Positions 8,829-16,859 of a stretch of DNA of 64,000 bases are shown in pieces. Numbering within the stretch: position 1 is the first letter of the stretch; each line of letters opens with the position of its first letter. Both the position numbers and the translations under genes were made by a program. This DNA is from JALOAT01 sp050179875 (GTDB lineage Bacteria > Pseudomonadota > Gammaproteobacteria > Thiohalomonadales > Thiohalomonadaceae). Under the pieces are notes generated by a model. It was not told the origin of the DNA, did no database searches, and saw only the letters and a list, made by a program, of their open reading frames with translations. The DNA lies in contig JBFXES010000001.1 in NCBI GenBank assembly GCA_050179875.1, positions 9,900 to 73,899 of the forward strand. Direction: 5' to 3'.

Positions 8829-9790
8829 TGGATACCAACGTAACGTTTGCCACCCAGGAGATCTGGACCTGGTGGATCGCCGTCTACCTGTATCTGGGCG
8901 GCCTGGGCGCGGCCACGCTGGCGGTCACCTTCCTTACCGACATGTACCTCAAGCCTCATCGTGAACTGGTGCTGTGGGGCGCATTCTCGGGCATCGCCAT
9001 GCTGGGACTGGGCTCGCTCATGCTGTTCGGGCATCTGCTCAACCACGTGGCGGTGATCCACGTGCTCAACCCGCTGGTGCTGTTCCAGCAGCCGCAGGCG
9101 TGGATCGCCTGGGGCACGCAGTTCATCGTGTGGATGATGTGGTGGGGCGTGTTCTACGCGCTGCCGTACATGCTGGAGTCGCCCTTCTTCATGCGCGTGC
9201 CCGTGCTGGGCCGCGTGCTCGACTGGGGGCCGGTGCGCGCGCTGTCGGCGAAGTTCTGCCTGCGCTACCACAAGGCCATCGGCTGGCTCGCCACCATCAA
9301 CGGCATCGGCACGGCGGTGTACACGGGCCTGCTGCTGCAGTCCTTCCCCGCGGTGGCGCTGTGGCACAACCCGGGTGTGCCGCTGCTGTTCACGGTGTCG
9401 GCGTTCTCCACGGCGCTCGCCTACCTGCTGCTGGTGCTCACGCTGGCGATCAAGCGCGAAGAGGACAGGCCCATCCACGTGTTCTACGAGCGCACCGACG
9501 TGATGCTCATCGCCGGCGAACTGGTCATCCTGTTCTCCTTCTTCTTCTACCTGAACTCCGGGCCGGCCTCGGCCATGGAATCTGCCGCCCTGCTGTGGAG
9601 CGACCTCGGCTGGGTCATCGGTTTCATCGGCTTCGGCCTGGTGGTTCCGCTGCTGCTGGAGTTGCGCTGCGCCCTGCGCGGGTCGCTGAGTCACGGCCCG
9701 GTCGTGCTGGCCTCGCTGCTGGTGTTGTTCGGCGGCTATCTGCTGCGCCATTACTTCCTCGCCGCGGGCGTCTACGCCTATCCGTGGTGA
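8828..9790 (+). CDS. NrfD/PsrC-family quinone-interacting membrane anchor
   Basis: 320 residues with about nine hydrophobic helices. The start shares a base with the previous stop (TGATG). N-terminal EIWTWWIAVYLYLGGLGAA and C-terminal GGYLLRHYFLAAG match the PsrC/TtrC branch of NrfD, which binds menaquinone or ubiquinone on the periplasmic side and lacks haem. Completes a catalytic-ferredoxin-anchor complex with the two preceding genes. Confidence 0.93.
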   Translation: MDTNVTFATQEIWTWWIAVYLYLGGLGAATLAVTFLTDMYLKPHRELVLWGAFSGIAMLGLGSLMLFGHLLNHVAVIHVLNPLVLFQQPQAWIAWGTQFIVWMMWWGVFYALPYMLESPFFMRVPVLGRVLDWGPVRALSAKFCLRYHKAIGWLATINGIGTAVYTGLLLQSFPAVALWHNPGVPLLFTVSAFSTALAYLLLVLTLAIKREEDRPIHVFYERTDVMLIAGELVILFSFFFYLNSGPASAMESAALLWSDLGWVIGFIGFGLVVPLLLELRCALRGSLSHGPVVLASLLVLFGGYLLRHYFLAAGVYAYPW

Positions 9791-10329
9791 CGCCCATGGA
9801 CGCCGCCGAACTGCGGCTGCTGGCCGATCTGCTGGGGGCGCCCGACGCGGGCGCCCTCGAACTGTTGCAGGAGGCCGCCGCGCGCTGGCCCTGGCTGGCG
9901 GAGCCGGCAGCGGAGCTGGCGCAACTCCCCCTCGATCAGTGGCAGGGCGAGCACACACGCCTGTTCATCGCGGGCTATCCGCACACGCCGTGCCCGCCCT
10001 TCGCCTCCAGCTGGACCGAGCAGCGCATGCACGGCGGCGCCATGGAGGCCCTGATCCGCTTCTACGCGGAACTGGGCCTGGAAACCGCGCTCATGCCCGC
10101 CGACTTCCTCGGCACCATCCTGGAGTGCGCGGCCCTGCTCGCGGAAGACCAGACGTTGCAGGAGGCACGGGCACGGCTGTGGTGCGACCACCTGCTGCCC
10201 TGGTTGCCTGCATTCAGCGCGGCGTTGGCGCGCGAGAGCAGGCTCGTCGTATACCGCGCCCTGGCGCAGAGACTGGACCACGCGATCCATGAATACCGCA
10301 TGGCAACTGCCGCCGCCGGCGCTGCTTGA
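9787..10329 (+). CDS. TorD/DmsD-family molybdoenzyme maturation chaperone
   Basis: About 180 residues, all-helical. The GTG at 9787 overlaps the NrfD stop (GTGA); an in-frame ATG at 9796 is the alternative. The GEHTRLFIAGYPHTPCPPFASSW stretch corresponds to the TorD-family E(Y/H)xRLF...PPYESVY motif, and DFLGTILECAALL to the later conserved helix. TorD proteins bind the Tat leader and assist cofactor insertion before export, so the client is the catalytic subunit of this operon. Overlaps the next gene by 41 bases. Confidence 0.88.
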   Translation: MTPMDAAELRLLADLLGAPDAGALELLQEAAARWPWLAEPAAELAQLPLDQWQGEHTRLFIAGYPHTPCPPFASSWTEQRMHGGAMEALIRFYAELGLETALMPADFLGTILECAALLAEDQTLQEARARLWCDHLLPWLPAFSAALARESRLVVYRALAQRLDHAIHEYRMATAAAGAA

Positions 10330-10852
10330 AGACGACGGCAGGCTGACCGCCGCCGTGGAGACGGCCTTCGCGGAACTCTATCGCGAGGTGCTGTGCGACG
10401 AACCGACGGTGAACCACGGCCTGCCCATCGTCACCCGCGCCTTCCGCAGCATCGGTCCCTGGCGCGTGTTCCTGCTGCTCACGCCCTGGATGCTGGCGCG
10501 CGTGCTGATTCCCGCCGAGCCGCCCGCCCTCGACCTGCCCGAGGACTGGCATGTGTCGCGACGCGCCGGGGCTGCGCCCGTGGTGCTCGGACCGCTGCTC
10601 ACCTTCAGCCTGCTCGAAACACCCCAGAGGGCCCACCTCAACCACCATCCCGCCTTCGGCCATTACCTGCTCCAGCCGTTGATCCTCGCCATGGAAAACT
10701 ACCGCGATGCCGACGCGGTGTTCGCCGCCTGGAACGAGGTGCTGCGCACCCGTGACGAGAACATGAAGCGGCTGGCGCGCGACTGCCCCATGCAGCGGGA
10801 GCTGTCGCGGCGCGAGTTTTTCCGGGGCGTGTTCGCGGCGCGCGGGGACTGA
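10289..10852 (+). CDS. HybE-family chaperone in a molybdoenzyme operon
   Basis: 187 residues. The central FLLLTPWMLARVLIP (about 61-75) aligns with the HybE signature of [NiFe]-hydrogenase maturation proteins (E. coli HybE has ITPWMLSAVIFP), and the C-terminus holds SRREFFRG (173-180), corresponding to the Arg-Arg motif at the HybE end. No hydrogenase gene is present in the window. Starts within the TorD-like gene (41-base overlap), so it is co-translated. Inferred job: second maturation or Tat-proofreading factor for this enzyme. Family call is reasonably sure; role is inference. Confidence 0.72.
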   Translation: MNTAWQLPPPALLEDDGRLTAAVETAFAELYREVLCDEPTVNHGLPIVTRAFRSIGPWRVFLLLTPWMLARVLIPAEPPALDLPEDWHVSRRAGAAPVVLGPLLTFSLLETPQRAHLNHHPAFGHYLLQPLILAMENYRDADAVFAAWNEVLRTRDENMKRLARDCPMQRELSRREFFRGVFAARGD

Positions 10853-10985
10853 GCGCCCGCACATATAGCGCTCCCGCGCATGCGGCCTCGCTGCTTTGTG
10901 CAGGCGCCATCGCGCTCCAGGTAATGGAGTTTTCGCACGCGGCGCACTATGGCTTATACAAAGAGCACCCTTGGGAGCTTTTGTC

Positions 10986-11357
10986 ATGGTGACGCGGAAG
11001 ATCCTCTACGCGGCAGCGGCGTTGTCGCTGGCCGCCTGCGGCGGACCGGACGTGGCCCGGCCCAGCAATGAGCTGAACATGGCCGCCCAGGCCATGGAGC
11101 GTGCACGCCAGGCGAACGCCTATGAGTTCGCCTCGTTCGAAATGACTGCGGCGGATCGCAAGCTGCAACGGGCGCGCGACCTCGCAGCCTCGGACGAGGA
11201 CGACGACCGCATCGAAGCGCGTCGTCTGGCCGAACAGGTGACGGTGGATGCGCGTCTCGCCGAGGCCAAGGCGCGGCTGGCGCGCAGCGAGAAAGTGGAG
11301 TCCGAGATGTCGGAGGCCGTGGACGCCTTGCGCAACGGCCGGGGAGGTGTGCGATGA
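10986..11357 (+). CDS. DUF4398-type lipoprotein
   Basis: 123 residues. Signal peptide with lipobox LAAC near residue 19, followed by an Ala/Glu/Arg-rich helical segment (NELNMAAQAMERARQANAYEFASFE) typical of DUF4398, which resembles TPR-like alpha-hairpins. GGGAG lies nine bases before ATG. Stop overlaps the next start (ATGA), giving a two-gene operon of related lipoproteins. Likely anchored to the outer or inner leaflet; function unknown. Confidence 0.82.
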   Translation: MVTRKILYAAAALSLAACGGPDVARPSNELNMAAQAMERARQANAYEFASFEMTAADRKLQRARDLAASDEDDDRIEARRLAEQVTVDARLAEAKARLARSEKVESEMSEAVDALRNGRGGVR

Positions 11358-12166
11358 AGATCCCGTCGCTGTGGCTCGCCCTTGCACTGACCGCCTTCCT
11401 GGGCGCGGCCGGCTGCGCCACGCAGCCCAAGGACAATGCGCGCATCGAACAGGCAGAAGACGAGTTGAACATGCTCAAGCAGGACACGGCCGTGCAGGCG
11501 TACGGCGCGAGCGCCCTGCTGGATGCGGAAGAGGCCCTCAAACGCGCCGAGCGGGCGCACGAGAAAGGCGATCGCTCCGCCCGTGACCACCAGATCTACC
11601 TGGCCCAGCGTCACATGGAGATCGCCCGCGTGTCCGCCCAGCGCGGCCAGACCGACGAGGAGGTGAGCCGGCTGGCCGAGGAGCGCGATCGGCTCGCGCT
11701 GGAATCCCGCGAGCGCGAGTTGGCCGCGCGCCAGTCCGAACTGGAGGAGGCGCAGGAGCGCACCCGCGAGCTGGAGGCGGAACTGGCGGCGCTGGAGGCG
11801 CGGCGCACGGCCCGTGGCCTGATGCTCACCCTGGATGACGTGTTTTTCCAGACCGCCAGTGCGAACATCGCGCCGGGGGCCACCTCCACCATCGACAAGG
11901 TGGCCGAGGTGTTGGAGGACAAACCGGATCAGCGCATCGTCATCGAGGGGCACACCGACTCCGTCGGCACGGCGTCGTACAACCAGCGTCTTTCGGAGCT
12001 AAGGGCGCAGGCGGTGAAGGACCTGATCGTCGCGCGCGGCATCGACGCCGAACGCATCGCCATCTACGGCTACGGCGAAAGCCGGCCCGTGGCCAGCAAC
12101 GAAAACGCCGCCGGTCGCCAGCTCAACCGGCGCGTGGAGATCGTGTTCCCGGATACGGCGCAGTAG
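11354..12166 (+). CDS. DUF4398-OmpA lipoprotein, peptidoglycan binding
   Basis: 270 residues. Lipobox AAGC near residue 21, a DUF4398 helical region (about 25-100), a charged coiled coil (about 100-155, many Glu/Arg heptads) and a C-terminal OmpA domain (about 160-265). The OmpA part shows the peptidoglycan-binding pattern GHTDSVGTASYNQRLSELRA and NRRVEIVF. The N-terminal half repeats the fold of the preceding lipoprotein, so the two may pair. Likely tethers the outer membrane to the wall. Confidence 0.9.
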   Translation: MKIPSLWLALALTAFLGAAGCATQPKDNARIEQAEDELNMLKQDTAVQAYGASALLDAEEALKRAERAHEKGDRSARDHQIYLAQRHMEIARVSAQRGQTDEEVSRLAEERDRLALESRERELAARQSELEEAQERTRELEAELAALEARRTARGLMLTLDDVFFQTASANIAPGATSTIDKVAEVLEDKPDQRIVIEGHTDSVGTASYNQRLSELRAQAVKDLIVARGIDAERIAIYGYGESRPVASNENAAGRQLNRRVEIVFPDTAQ

Positions 12167-12181
12167 CAGACATCGTGAGCG

Positions 12182-12216
12182 GGTCCGCTCCCACGCGACG
12201 AGATTGGGAGCGGACC
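12182..12216. terminator. Perfect 12-bp hairpin after the OmpA lipoprotein gene
   Basis: Arms GGTCCGCTCCCA (12182-12193) and TGGGAGCGGACC (12205-12216) with an 11-base loop, followed by TTTC. Acts as a weak terminator or is a REP-like palindrome; the GGGAGCGG core resembles the REP elements near 14.5 and 61.3 kb. Confidence 0.55.
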
Positions 12217-12233
12217 TTTCGCCGCGACACACC

Positions 12234-12809
12234 ATGAAGCTCCAACGCTGCCCCTGGGTCGCCGCCGACCCTGACATGCTGCGCTACCACGACGAGGAAT
12301 GGGGCCGGCCGTCCCACGACGAGCGGCATCTGTTCGAGATGCTGGTGCTCGAAGGCGCCCAGGCGGGGCTGTCGTGGTCCACCATCCTGCACAAGCGCGC
12401 CGCCTATCGCCGCGCCTTCGACGGCTTCGATCCGGCGCGCGTGGCGCGCTTCGACGAAGACCGCCTGCGTGCGCTGCTCGCCGACCGCGGCATCGTGCGC
12501 AACCGCCTCAAGCTGGAGTCGGCCATAAACAACGCCCGCGCCGTGCTTGAACTGCGCGAGACGGGCGAGGGGCTGGACACCTTTCTCTGGTCGTTCGTCG
12601 ACGGCGTGCCCCGCCAGAACCGCTGGCGCCGCCTGGAACAGATCCCCGCCACCACGCCCGAGTCGGAGGCCATGAGCAAGGCCCTCAAGCGGCGCGGCTT
12701 CAGCTTCGTGGGCAGCACCGTGTGTTACGCCTTCATGCAGGCGGTGGGCATGGTGAACGATCACCTCGTCACATGCCCGTGGCACGCGCGCGTGCAGCAG
12801 CAAAAGTGA
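12234..12809 (+). CDS. tag: DNA-3-methyladenine glycosylase I
   Basis: 191 residues. Excises 3-methyladenine from alkylated DNA in base-excision repair. Start at 12234 chosen because the family begins M-x-RCPW; RCPW and YHDEEWG give the N-terminal zinc ligands (Cys, His) and NDHLVTCPWH the C-terminal pair. The EGAQAGLSW segment holds the catalytic Glu. Length matches the family (about 190). Stands alone, with a hairpin upstream. Confidence 0.95.
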   Translation: MKLQRCPWVAADPDMLRYHDEEWGRPSHDERHLFEMLVLEGAQAGLSWSTILHKRAAYRRAFDGFDPARVARFDEDRLRALLADRGIVRNRLKLESAINNARAVLELRETGEGLDTFLWSFVDGVPRQNRWRRLEQIPATTPESEAMSKALKRRGFSFVGSTVCYAFMQAVGMVNDHLVTCPWHARVQQQK

Positions 12810-12921
12810 CGCATCGCCTACGGTCCGCGTTCTCCCGTACCCGCTTCGGGTATCGGAGTCCTCCGGCCGGGATTGCAAGTCCGTGGACAGGCCCCGCGGG
12901 CCGGACCGTAAAGTACGCGCC

Positions 12922-13230
12922 ATGGGCGGGCACACGGCACGGAGGCGGCTTGCGGAGAATCTGCGCGTTCTCCGCCTGTTGCATGGCTGGTCGCAGGAAG
13001 AACTGGCCGACGCGGCGCGGCTCGACCGCTCCTACGTGGGCGGCATCGAACGCGCCCGGCGCAACGTCAGCCTCGACAACCTGGAGCGCCTCGCCGGTGC
13101 CTTCGGCCTCACCGTCACCGAGCTACTCCAGGCGCCCGACGCGCGTGCCGTGGGCGAGCGTCTGCTCGCCAACATCCGCAAGGCCGTGGAGCAGGCGGAA
13201 CATGAAGACGCAGCAGAAAGGGATGTTTGA
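12922..13230 (+). CDS. XRE-family transcriptional regulator
   Basis: 102 residues from ATG 12922; a further in-frame ATG upstream at 12883 is less likely. A Cro/C1 helix-turn-helix covers residues about 10-65 (AENLRVLRLLHGWSQEELAD...LDRSYVGGIERARRNVSLDNLE). The short C-terminal tail may mediate dimerisation. One base separates its stop from the CsrA-like gene start, so the two form an operon and may be functionally linked. Confidence 0.9.
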   Translation: MGGHTARRRLAENLRVLRLLHGWSQEELADAARLDRSYVGGIERARRNVSLDNLERLAGAFGLTVTELLQAPDARAVGERLLANIRKAVEQAEHEDAAERDV

Positions 13231-13231
13231 T

Positions 13232-13435
13232 ATGCAATTGATGCGACGCGGCATCGGTCAGATGATCCGCATTCAACCGGCGCCGGACCTGGACCCGGCG
13301 ACGCCCGTGGGCGAGCTGTTCCACAAACCGGTGGAACTGATGGTCATCCAGGCGCAGGGCGATCACGCCCGCTTCGCCATCTACGCGGATCAGCGCTTCC
13401 TGGTGATCGAGGAGGAACTGGTGCGCTGTCGTTGA
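13232..13435 (+). CDS. Divergent CsrA-like small protein
   Basis: 67 residues from ATG 13232 (AGGG nine bases upstream; in-frame ATGs at 13202 and 13223 also exist). The pattern MQLMRRGIGQMIRI...VELMVIQAQGDHARFAIYA...FLVIEEEL runs parallel to CsrA (LTRRVGETLMI...VTVTVLGVKGNQVRIGVNA...VHREEI). It has an insertion of about 15 residues after strand 2. The key RNA-binding Arg44 of CsrA (HREEI) is replaced (VIEEE). The likeness is by eye; it may be a CsrA relative that no longer binds GGA RNA, or a partner of the XRE regulator. Confidence 0.5.
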   Translation: MQLMRRGIGQMIRIQPAPDLDPATPVGELFHKPVELMVIQAQGDHARFAIYADQRFLVIEEELVRCR

Positions 13436-13449
13436 CGGCGCGGGAGAGC

Positions 13450-14400
13450 TCAGGCCTTGGCCATGGCCGGGCGGCGCAGGCGCTGCACGGCCATCACCGC
13501 CAGCAGCACCAGCGCGCCGGTGATCACGCCGCCTACCGCGTTCACCAGCGGCGGCGTCAGCGCGGCGAGGATGCCGCCGAGGGCGGGCAGGGCGCCGACC
13601 CAGTGCGTCGCGCTCTCCACCAGGTGATGGGCGGCCGGGATGCCGTGCATCACGATGCCGCCGCCCACCAGGAACATGGCCGCGGTGCCGGCCACGGACA
13701 AGGCCTTCATGAGCCAGGGCGCCGCGCGCAGCAGGCCGGCGCCGACGCGGCGTTGCAGCGCCGTTAACGCGCCTTCGCCGTGTCGCTGCGAAAGGTACAG
13801 CCCGGCGTCGTCCATTTTCACGATGCCGGCCACCAGGCCATACACGCCCACGGTGATGGCGACGGCGATGCCCACCAGCACGGTGAGCTGGGTGAGGAAG
13901 GGCGCGTCGGTGACCGTGCCGAGGGTGATGGCGATGATCTCCGCCGAGAGCACGAAGTCGGTGCGGATGGCACCGCGGATCTTCTCCTGCTCCAGCGCCA
14001 CCAGATCCGCGGCCGGATCGGCCAGCGCCTGCAAGGTCTGCGCGTGGTGCACCTCCTCTTCGGCCTTGTGCAGGAAACGGTGCGCCAGTTTCTCCACGCC
14101 CTCGAAGCACAGGAAGGCGCCGCCGATCATCAGCAGCGGCACCACCAGCCACGGCACGAAGGCGCTGATGGCCAGCGCCACCGGCACCAGGATGGCCTTG
14201 TTCATCAGCGAGCCCTTGGCCACCGCCCACACCACCGGCAGTTCGCGCTCCGGATTCACGCCCGTGACCTGCTGCGCGTTGAGGGCGAGGTCGTCGCCGA
14301 GCACACCGGCAGTCTTTTTGCCGGCGACCTTCGCCAGCACGGCGACGTCGTCGAGCACGGAGGCGATATCGTCGATGAGGATGAACAGACTGCTGGCCAT
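13450..14400 (-). CDS. DUF808 (YedI-type) inner-membrane protein
   Basis: 316 residues from ATG 14400. Begins SLFILIDDIASVLDDVAVLAKVAGKKTAG and continues GVLGDDLALNA, the DUF808 hallmark, with about seven membrane segments and an EEVHHAQ loop. Function of the family is not established. Convergent with the CsrA-like gene, 14 bases between stops. Confidence 0.9.
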   Translation of the reverse strand: MASSLFILIDDIASVLDDVAVLAKVAGKKTAGVLGDDLALNAQQVTGVNPERELPVVWAVAKGSLMNKAILVPVALAISAFVPWLVVPLLMIGGAFLCFEGVEKLAHRFLHKAEEEVHHAQTLQALADPAADLVALEQEKIRGAIRTDFVLSAEIIAITLGTVTDAPFLTQLTVLVGIAVAITVGVYGLVAGIVKMDDAGLYLSQRHGEGALTALQRRVGAGLLRAAPWLMKALSVAGTAAMFLVGGGIVMHGIPAAHHLVESATHWVGALPALGGILAALTPPLVNAVGGVITGALVLLAVMAVQRLRRPAMAKA

Positions 14401-14501
14401 GCGGTGGCTCCCGGGAAATGACGGCCGATCATACCCCAGGGGTTGGAGCGCGCGCCGGCGTGGATTCATGGGCGACAGGGGCCGTCGCACCGGCATGAAA
14501 A

Positions 14502-14524
14502 ATCGCGGCCTGAGGCCGCTCCCA
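14502..14524. repeat. Solitary REP-type palindrome (family A)
   Basis: GCGGCCTGAGGCCGC core with CTCC(C/T)A tail, on the 5' side of the small acidic protein gene's stop. It matches the REP pair at 61245-61312 almost base for base, showing this family is dispersed. Confidence 0.7.
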
Positions 14525-14529
14525 CGGCC

Positions 14530-14742
14530 TCAGGGTTTACTGTCTTCCTCTTCCTTTTTGGTTTCCTGCTCCTGCTCTTCGGCGACTTCCAGCCAATAGG
14601 GTTCGGCCTCGCAGGCGCAGACGGGATCGCCCCATTCGGGCTCGCTGGTATCGATGCGCACCGAGATGCGGCCGCTTGCCTTGGGCTTGGCCGCCGCCTC
14701 CTCGCCCGCAGGCCGATCGGAATGGTCTTTGGTATCGGTCAT
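14530..14742 (-). CDS. Small acidic hypothetical protein
   Basis: 70 residues from ATG 14742. Middle segment GRISVRIDTSEPEWGDPVCACEAEPYW has a CxC pair; the tail is a Glu/Lys run (VAEEQEQETKKEEED). No membrane segment. Not recognised; CxC suggests possible metal or redox chemistry but nothing more. Confidence 0.6.
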   Translation of the reverse strand: MTDTKDHSDRPAGEEAAAKPKASGRISVRIDTSEPEWGDPVCACEAEPYWLEVAEEQEQETKKEEEDSKP

Positions 14743-14791
14743 GGCGACACTCCACGGTTTGCCCTCGTCTTCCCCTAAAGCTAGCTTTCTG

Positions 14792-15688
14792 TCAGCCTCC
14801 AGCCCGCGTCGTCTCACCACGTCCATGCCCAACATGCGCGCCGGCCTCCACGGCGCGCAGCCACGCGGCCATCGAATACAACCCGGCGGTGAGGTACATC
14901 AGCCCTGCCGGGACCCACATGACCAGCCCGGCCAGTTGCTGATCCTCCAGCGCCGTCCAGCCGAAGGGCGCGGCATGGCGATAGCTGGGGTAGAGCGGTG
15001 TGGTGGCGAAGGTGAGCAGCGCACCCAGCAGCCCCGAGTGCATCACCGTGGCCAGGGACCAGAACGCCCCCGCACCGTGGTGAGCGGCCGCGTTGCGCCC
15101 TGCGTGCAACAGGCTGTACCAGAACAGCAGGGCGGTGAACAAAAAGCTGCCGTGCTCCAGCACATGCACCGGTTCGCTGGCGAGTGCGGCTTCATAGGGG
15201 CCGGGTGCGTGCCAGAACCACACGGTCAAGCCGTGCAGCAGGAAGGCCACGAACGGGCGTGTGAGCGCCGCGGCCCGGCCCAGCAACCAGCGACGCACCA
15301 CGGGCGGGCTGCCGCGCAGCAGTGGCGCCATGGGCGCGCCCAGCGCCAGCAGCGGCGCGGCCACCGCCATGATCAGCATGTGCTGGACCATGTGCATGCT
15401 GAAGCTCGTCGCCGCGAGCGCATCGAGGGGGCCGACGAGCGCGGCTCCCAGTGCCGACAGCGCAAGACCGAAGCAGGCCGCACGCCACGCCGGGAGTCTG
15501 CGCGCATCACGTGGATGCCGCCACAGCGCGCGCACGCGCAGGCCGTAGGCGAAGGCCGCGCACCCAAGCGCGATGAGCGTGATGAACTCTATCGGCCCGA
15601 TGGCTTCCGCTTCCTGGTGCGCGCGCGCCAACAGCGGCGCTGCCGTCATGGCAGCCGCGAAGAGCCTGCGTGTGCGCGACAGGGCCAT
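14792..15688 (-). CDS. ctaG: CtaG-family (caa3-type) cytochrome oxidase assembly membrane protein
   Basis: 298 residues from ATG 15688. About seven helices with conserved SFSMHMVQHMLIMAVAAPLLALGAP, then WFWHAPGPYEAAL and HVLEHGSFLFTALLFW; these His/Met-rich helix motifs define the Caa3_CtaG family implicated in copper delivery to haem-copper oxidases. No oxidase genes are in the window. Confidence 0.88.
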   Translation of the reverse strand: MALSRTRRLFAAAMTAAPLLARAHQEAEAIGPIEFITLIALGCAAFAYGLRVRALWRHPRDARRLPAWRAACFGLALSALGAALVGPLDALAATSFSMHMVQHMLIMAVAAPLLALGAPMAPLLRGSPPVVRRWLLGRAAALTRPFVAFLLHGLTVWFWHAPGPYEAALASEPVHVLEHGSFLFTALLFWYSLLHAGRNAAAHHGAGAFWSLATVMHSGLLGALLTFATTPLYPSYRHAAPFGWTALEDQQLAGLVMWVPAGLMYLTAGLYSMAAWLRAVEAGAHVGHGRGETTRAGG

Positions 15689-15773
15689 GGTTCTACCGTA
15701 GTCCAGCCGTGGCCTATGCTCGGATTGATGACCCACCGCCTCGCGCGGCCTGCGCGCAAACAGGAGGCATTCC

Positions 15774-16493
15774 ATGGGCGTGCTGTCCAGGCTGGCGACC
15801 CTGCTCAAGGCCAAGATGAACCAGATGCTGTCGGCGTCCGAGGACCCCGCAGCCATGCTGGATTACTCCTATGACAAGCAACGCGAGCTGCTGCAGGACG
15901 TGAAGCGCGGCATCGTGGAAGTGGTGACCTCGCGGCGGCGCCTGGAACTGCAGGCGGAAAAGCTGCGCGGGAACATCGCCAGGCTGGAGAAGCAGTCGCG
16001 CGACGCGCTCGCGGCGGGACGCGAGGACCTCGCCCGCCTGGCCATACAGCGCAAGCAGGCCGCGAGCCGGCAGATCGAGGGGCTGCAAAACCAGATCGCC
16101 GATCTGGAGCAGGAACAACAGAACCTGGAAGCGGCCGAGTCCAAGCTCGCCGCCAAGGTGGAGGGCTTCCGCAGCCGCAAGGAAGTCACCAAGGCGCGCT
16201 ACTCCGCCGCCGAGGCGCAGGTGCGCATCGGCGAGGCGGCCACCGGGCTGTCGGAGGAAATGGCGTCCGTCGGCCTCGCCATCGAACGCGCGGAAAACAA
16301 GACCGAGGACATGCGTGCACGCGCCTCCGCCATCGACGAACTGGTGGCGGCCGGCACTCTCGACGAACTCGGCTCGCCCGCGGCGGACAGGCTGGACCGC
16401 GAGCTGGCCCGGATGACCGCCGCGCAGAGCGTGGAAGCGGAACTGGCCGCGTTGAAACAGCAGGTGGGATCACAGGAGGCGAGGCCTTCCTAG
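15774..16493 (+). CDS. pspA: PspA/IM30 membrane-stress protein
   Basis: 239 residues, almost entirely coiled coil. N-terminal MGVLSRLATLLKAKMNQML amphipathic helix, DPAAMLDYSYDKQRELLQDVKRGI and later helices match PspA/Vipp1 (ESCRT-III superfamily), which oligomerises on damaged inner membrane. AGGAGG ribosome-binding site. Followed by pspAA, and facing pspAB-htpX across a repeat array, giving the four-member PspA-PspAA-PspAB-HtpX set in place of the enteric pspBC arrangement. Confidence 0.95.
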   Translation: MGVLSRLATLLKAKMNQMLSASEDPAAMLDYSYDKQRELLQDVKRGIVEVVTSRRRLELQAEKLRGNIARLEKQSRDALAAGREDLARLAIQRKQAASRQIEGLQNQIADLEQEQQNLEAAESKLAAKVEGFRSRKEVTKARYSAAEAQVRIGEAATGLSEEMASVGLAIERAENKTEDMRARASAIDELVAAGTLDELGSPAADRLDRELARMTAAQSVEAELAALKQQVGSQEARPS

Positions 16494-16540
16494 AAATCGC
16501 GACCATCGCCCACGGGCTGGGCGCCTACGGAGGAGCAAGG

Positions 16541-16819
16541 ATGATTGTGCGGATTCTCGACGAAGGCCAATACCGACTCGATAGCGCCTATCTCGATCGC
16601 CTGAACGAGATCGACGACATGCTGGTGGCCGTGGTCGCGGGCGAAAGCGGTCAGGACTTCGAGCCCCTGTTCCAGCAGATGCTTCAACTGGTGCGCGAAC
16701 ACGGCAAGCCCGTCGCCGATGACGAACTGGTCACCTCGGACGTGGTCCTCCCCAGTCCCTCCATGCACCTGGACGACATCAAGGCGCTGTTCACGGGCGA
16801 GGGCGTGGTGCCGGGCTGA
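16541..16819 (+). CDS. pspAA: PspA-associated protein PspAA
   Basis: 92 residues. The sequence MIVRILDEGQYRLDSAYLDRLNEID and the later VTSDVVLPSPSMHLDDI match PspAA, a small domain that accompanies PspA. Proposed to modulate or bind PspA; mechanism unknown. Lies 47 bases after pspA, same operon. Confidence 0.9.
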   Translation: MIVRILDEGQYRLDSAYLDRLNEIDDMLVAVVAGESGQDFEPLFQQMLQLVREHGKPVADDELVTSDVVLPSPSMHLDDIKALFTGEGVVPG

Positions 16820-16859
16820 AACGCGGCGGGACAGGCCACGGCGACCTATTGAGGCCGCG

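Noticed and set aside
10853..10985. Possible extra short gene before the first DUF4398 lipoprotein
   Set aside because: The frame reaching upstream lacks a ribosome-binding site; the signal peptide begins at 10986.
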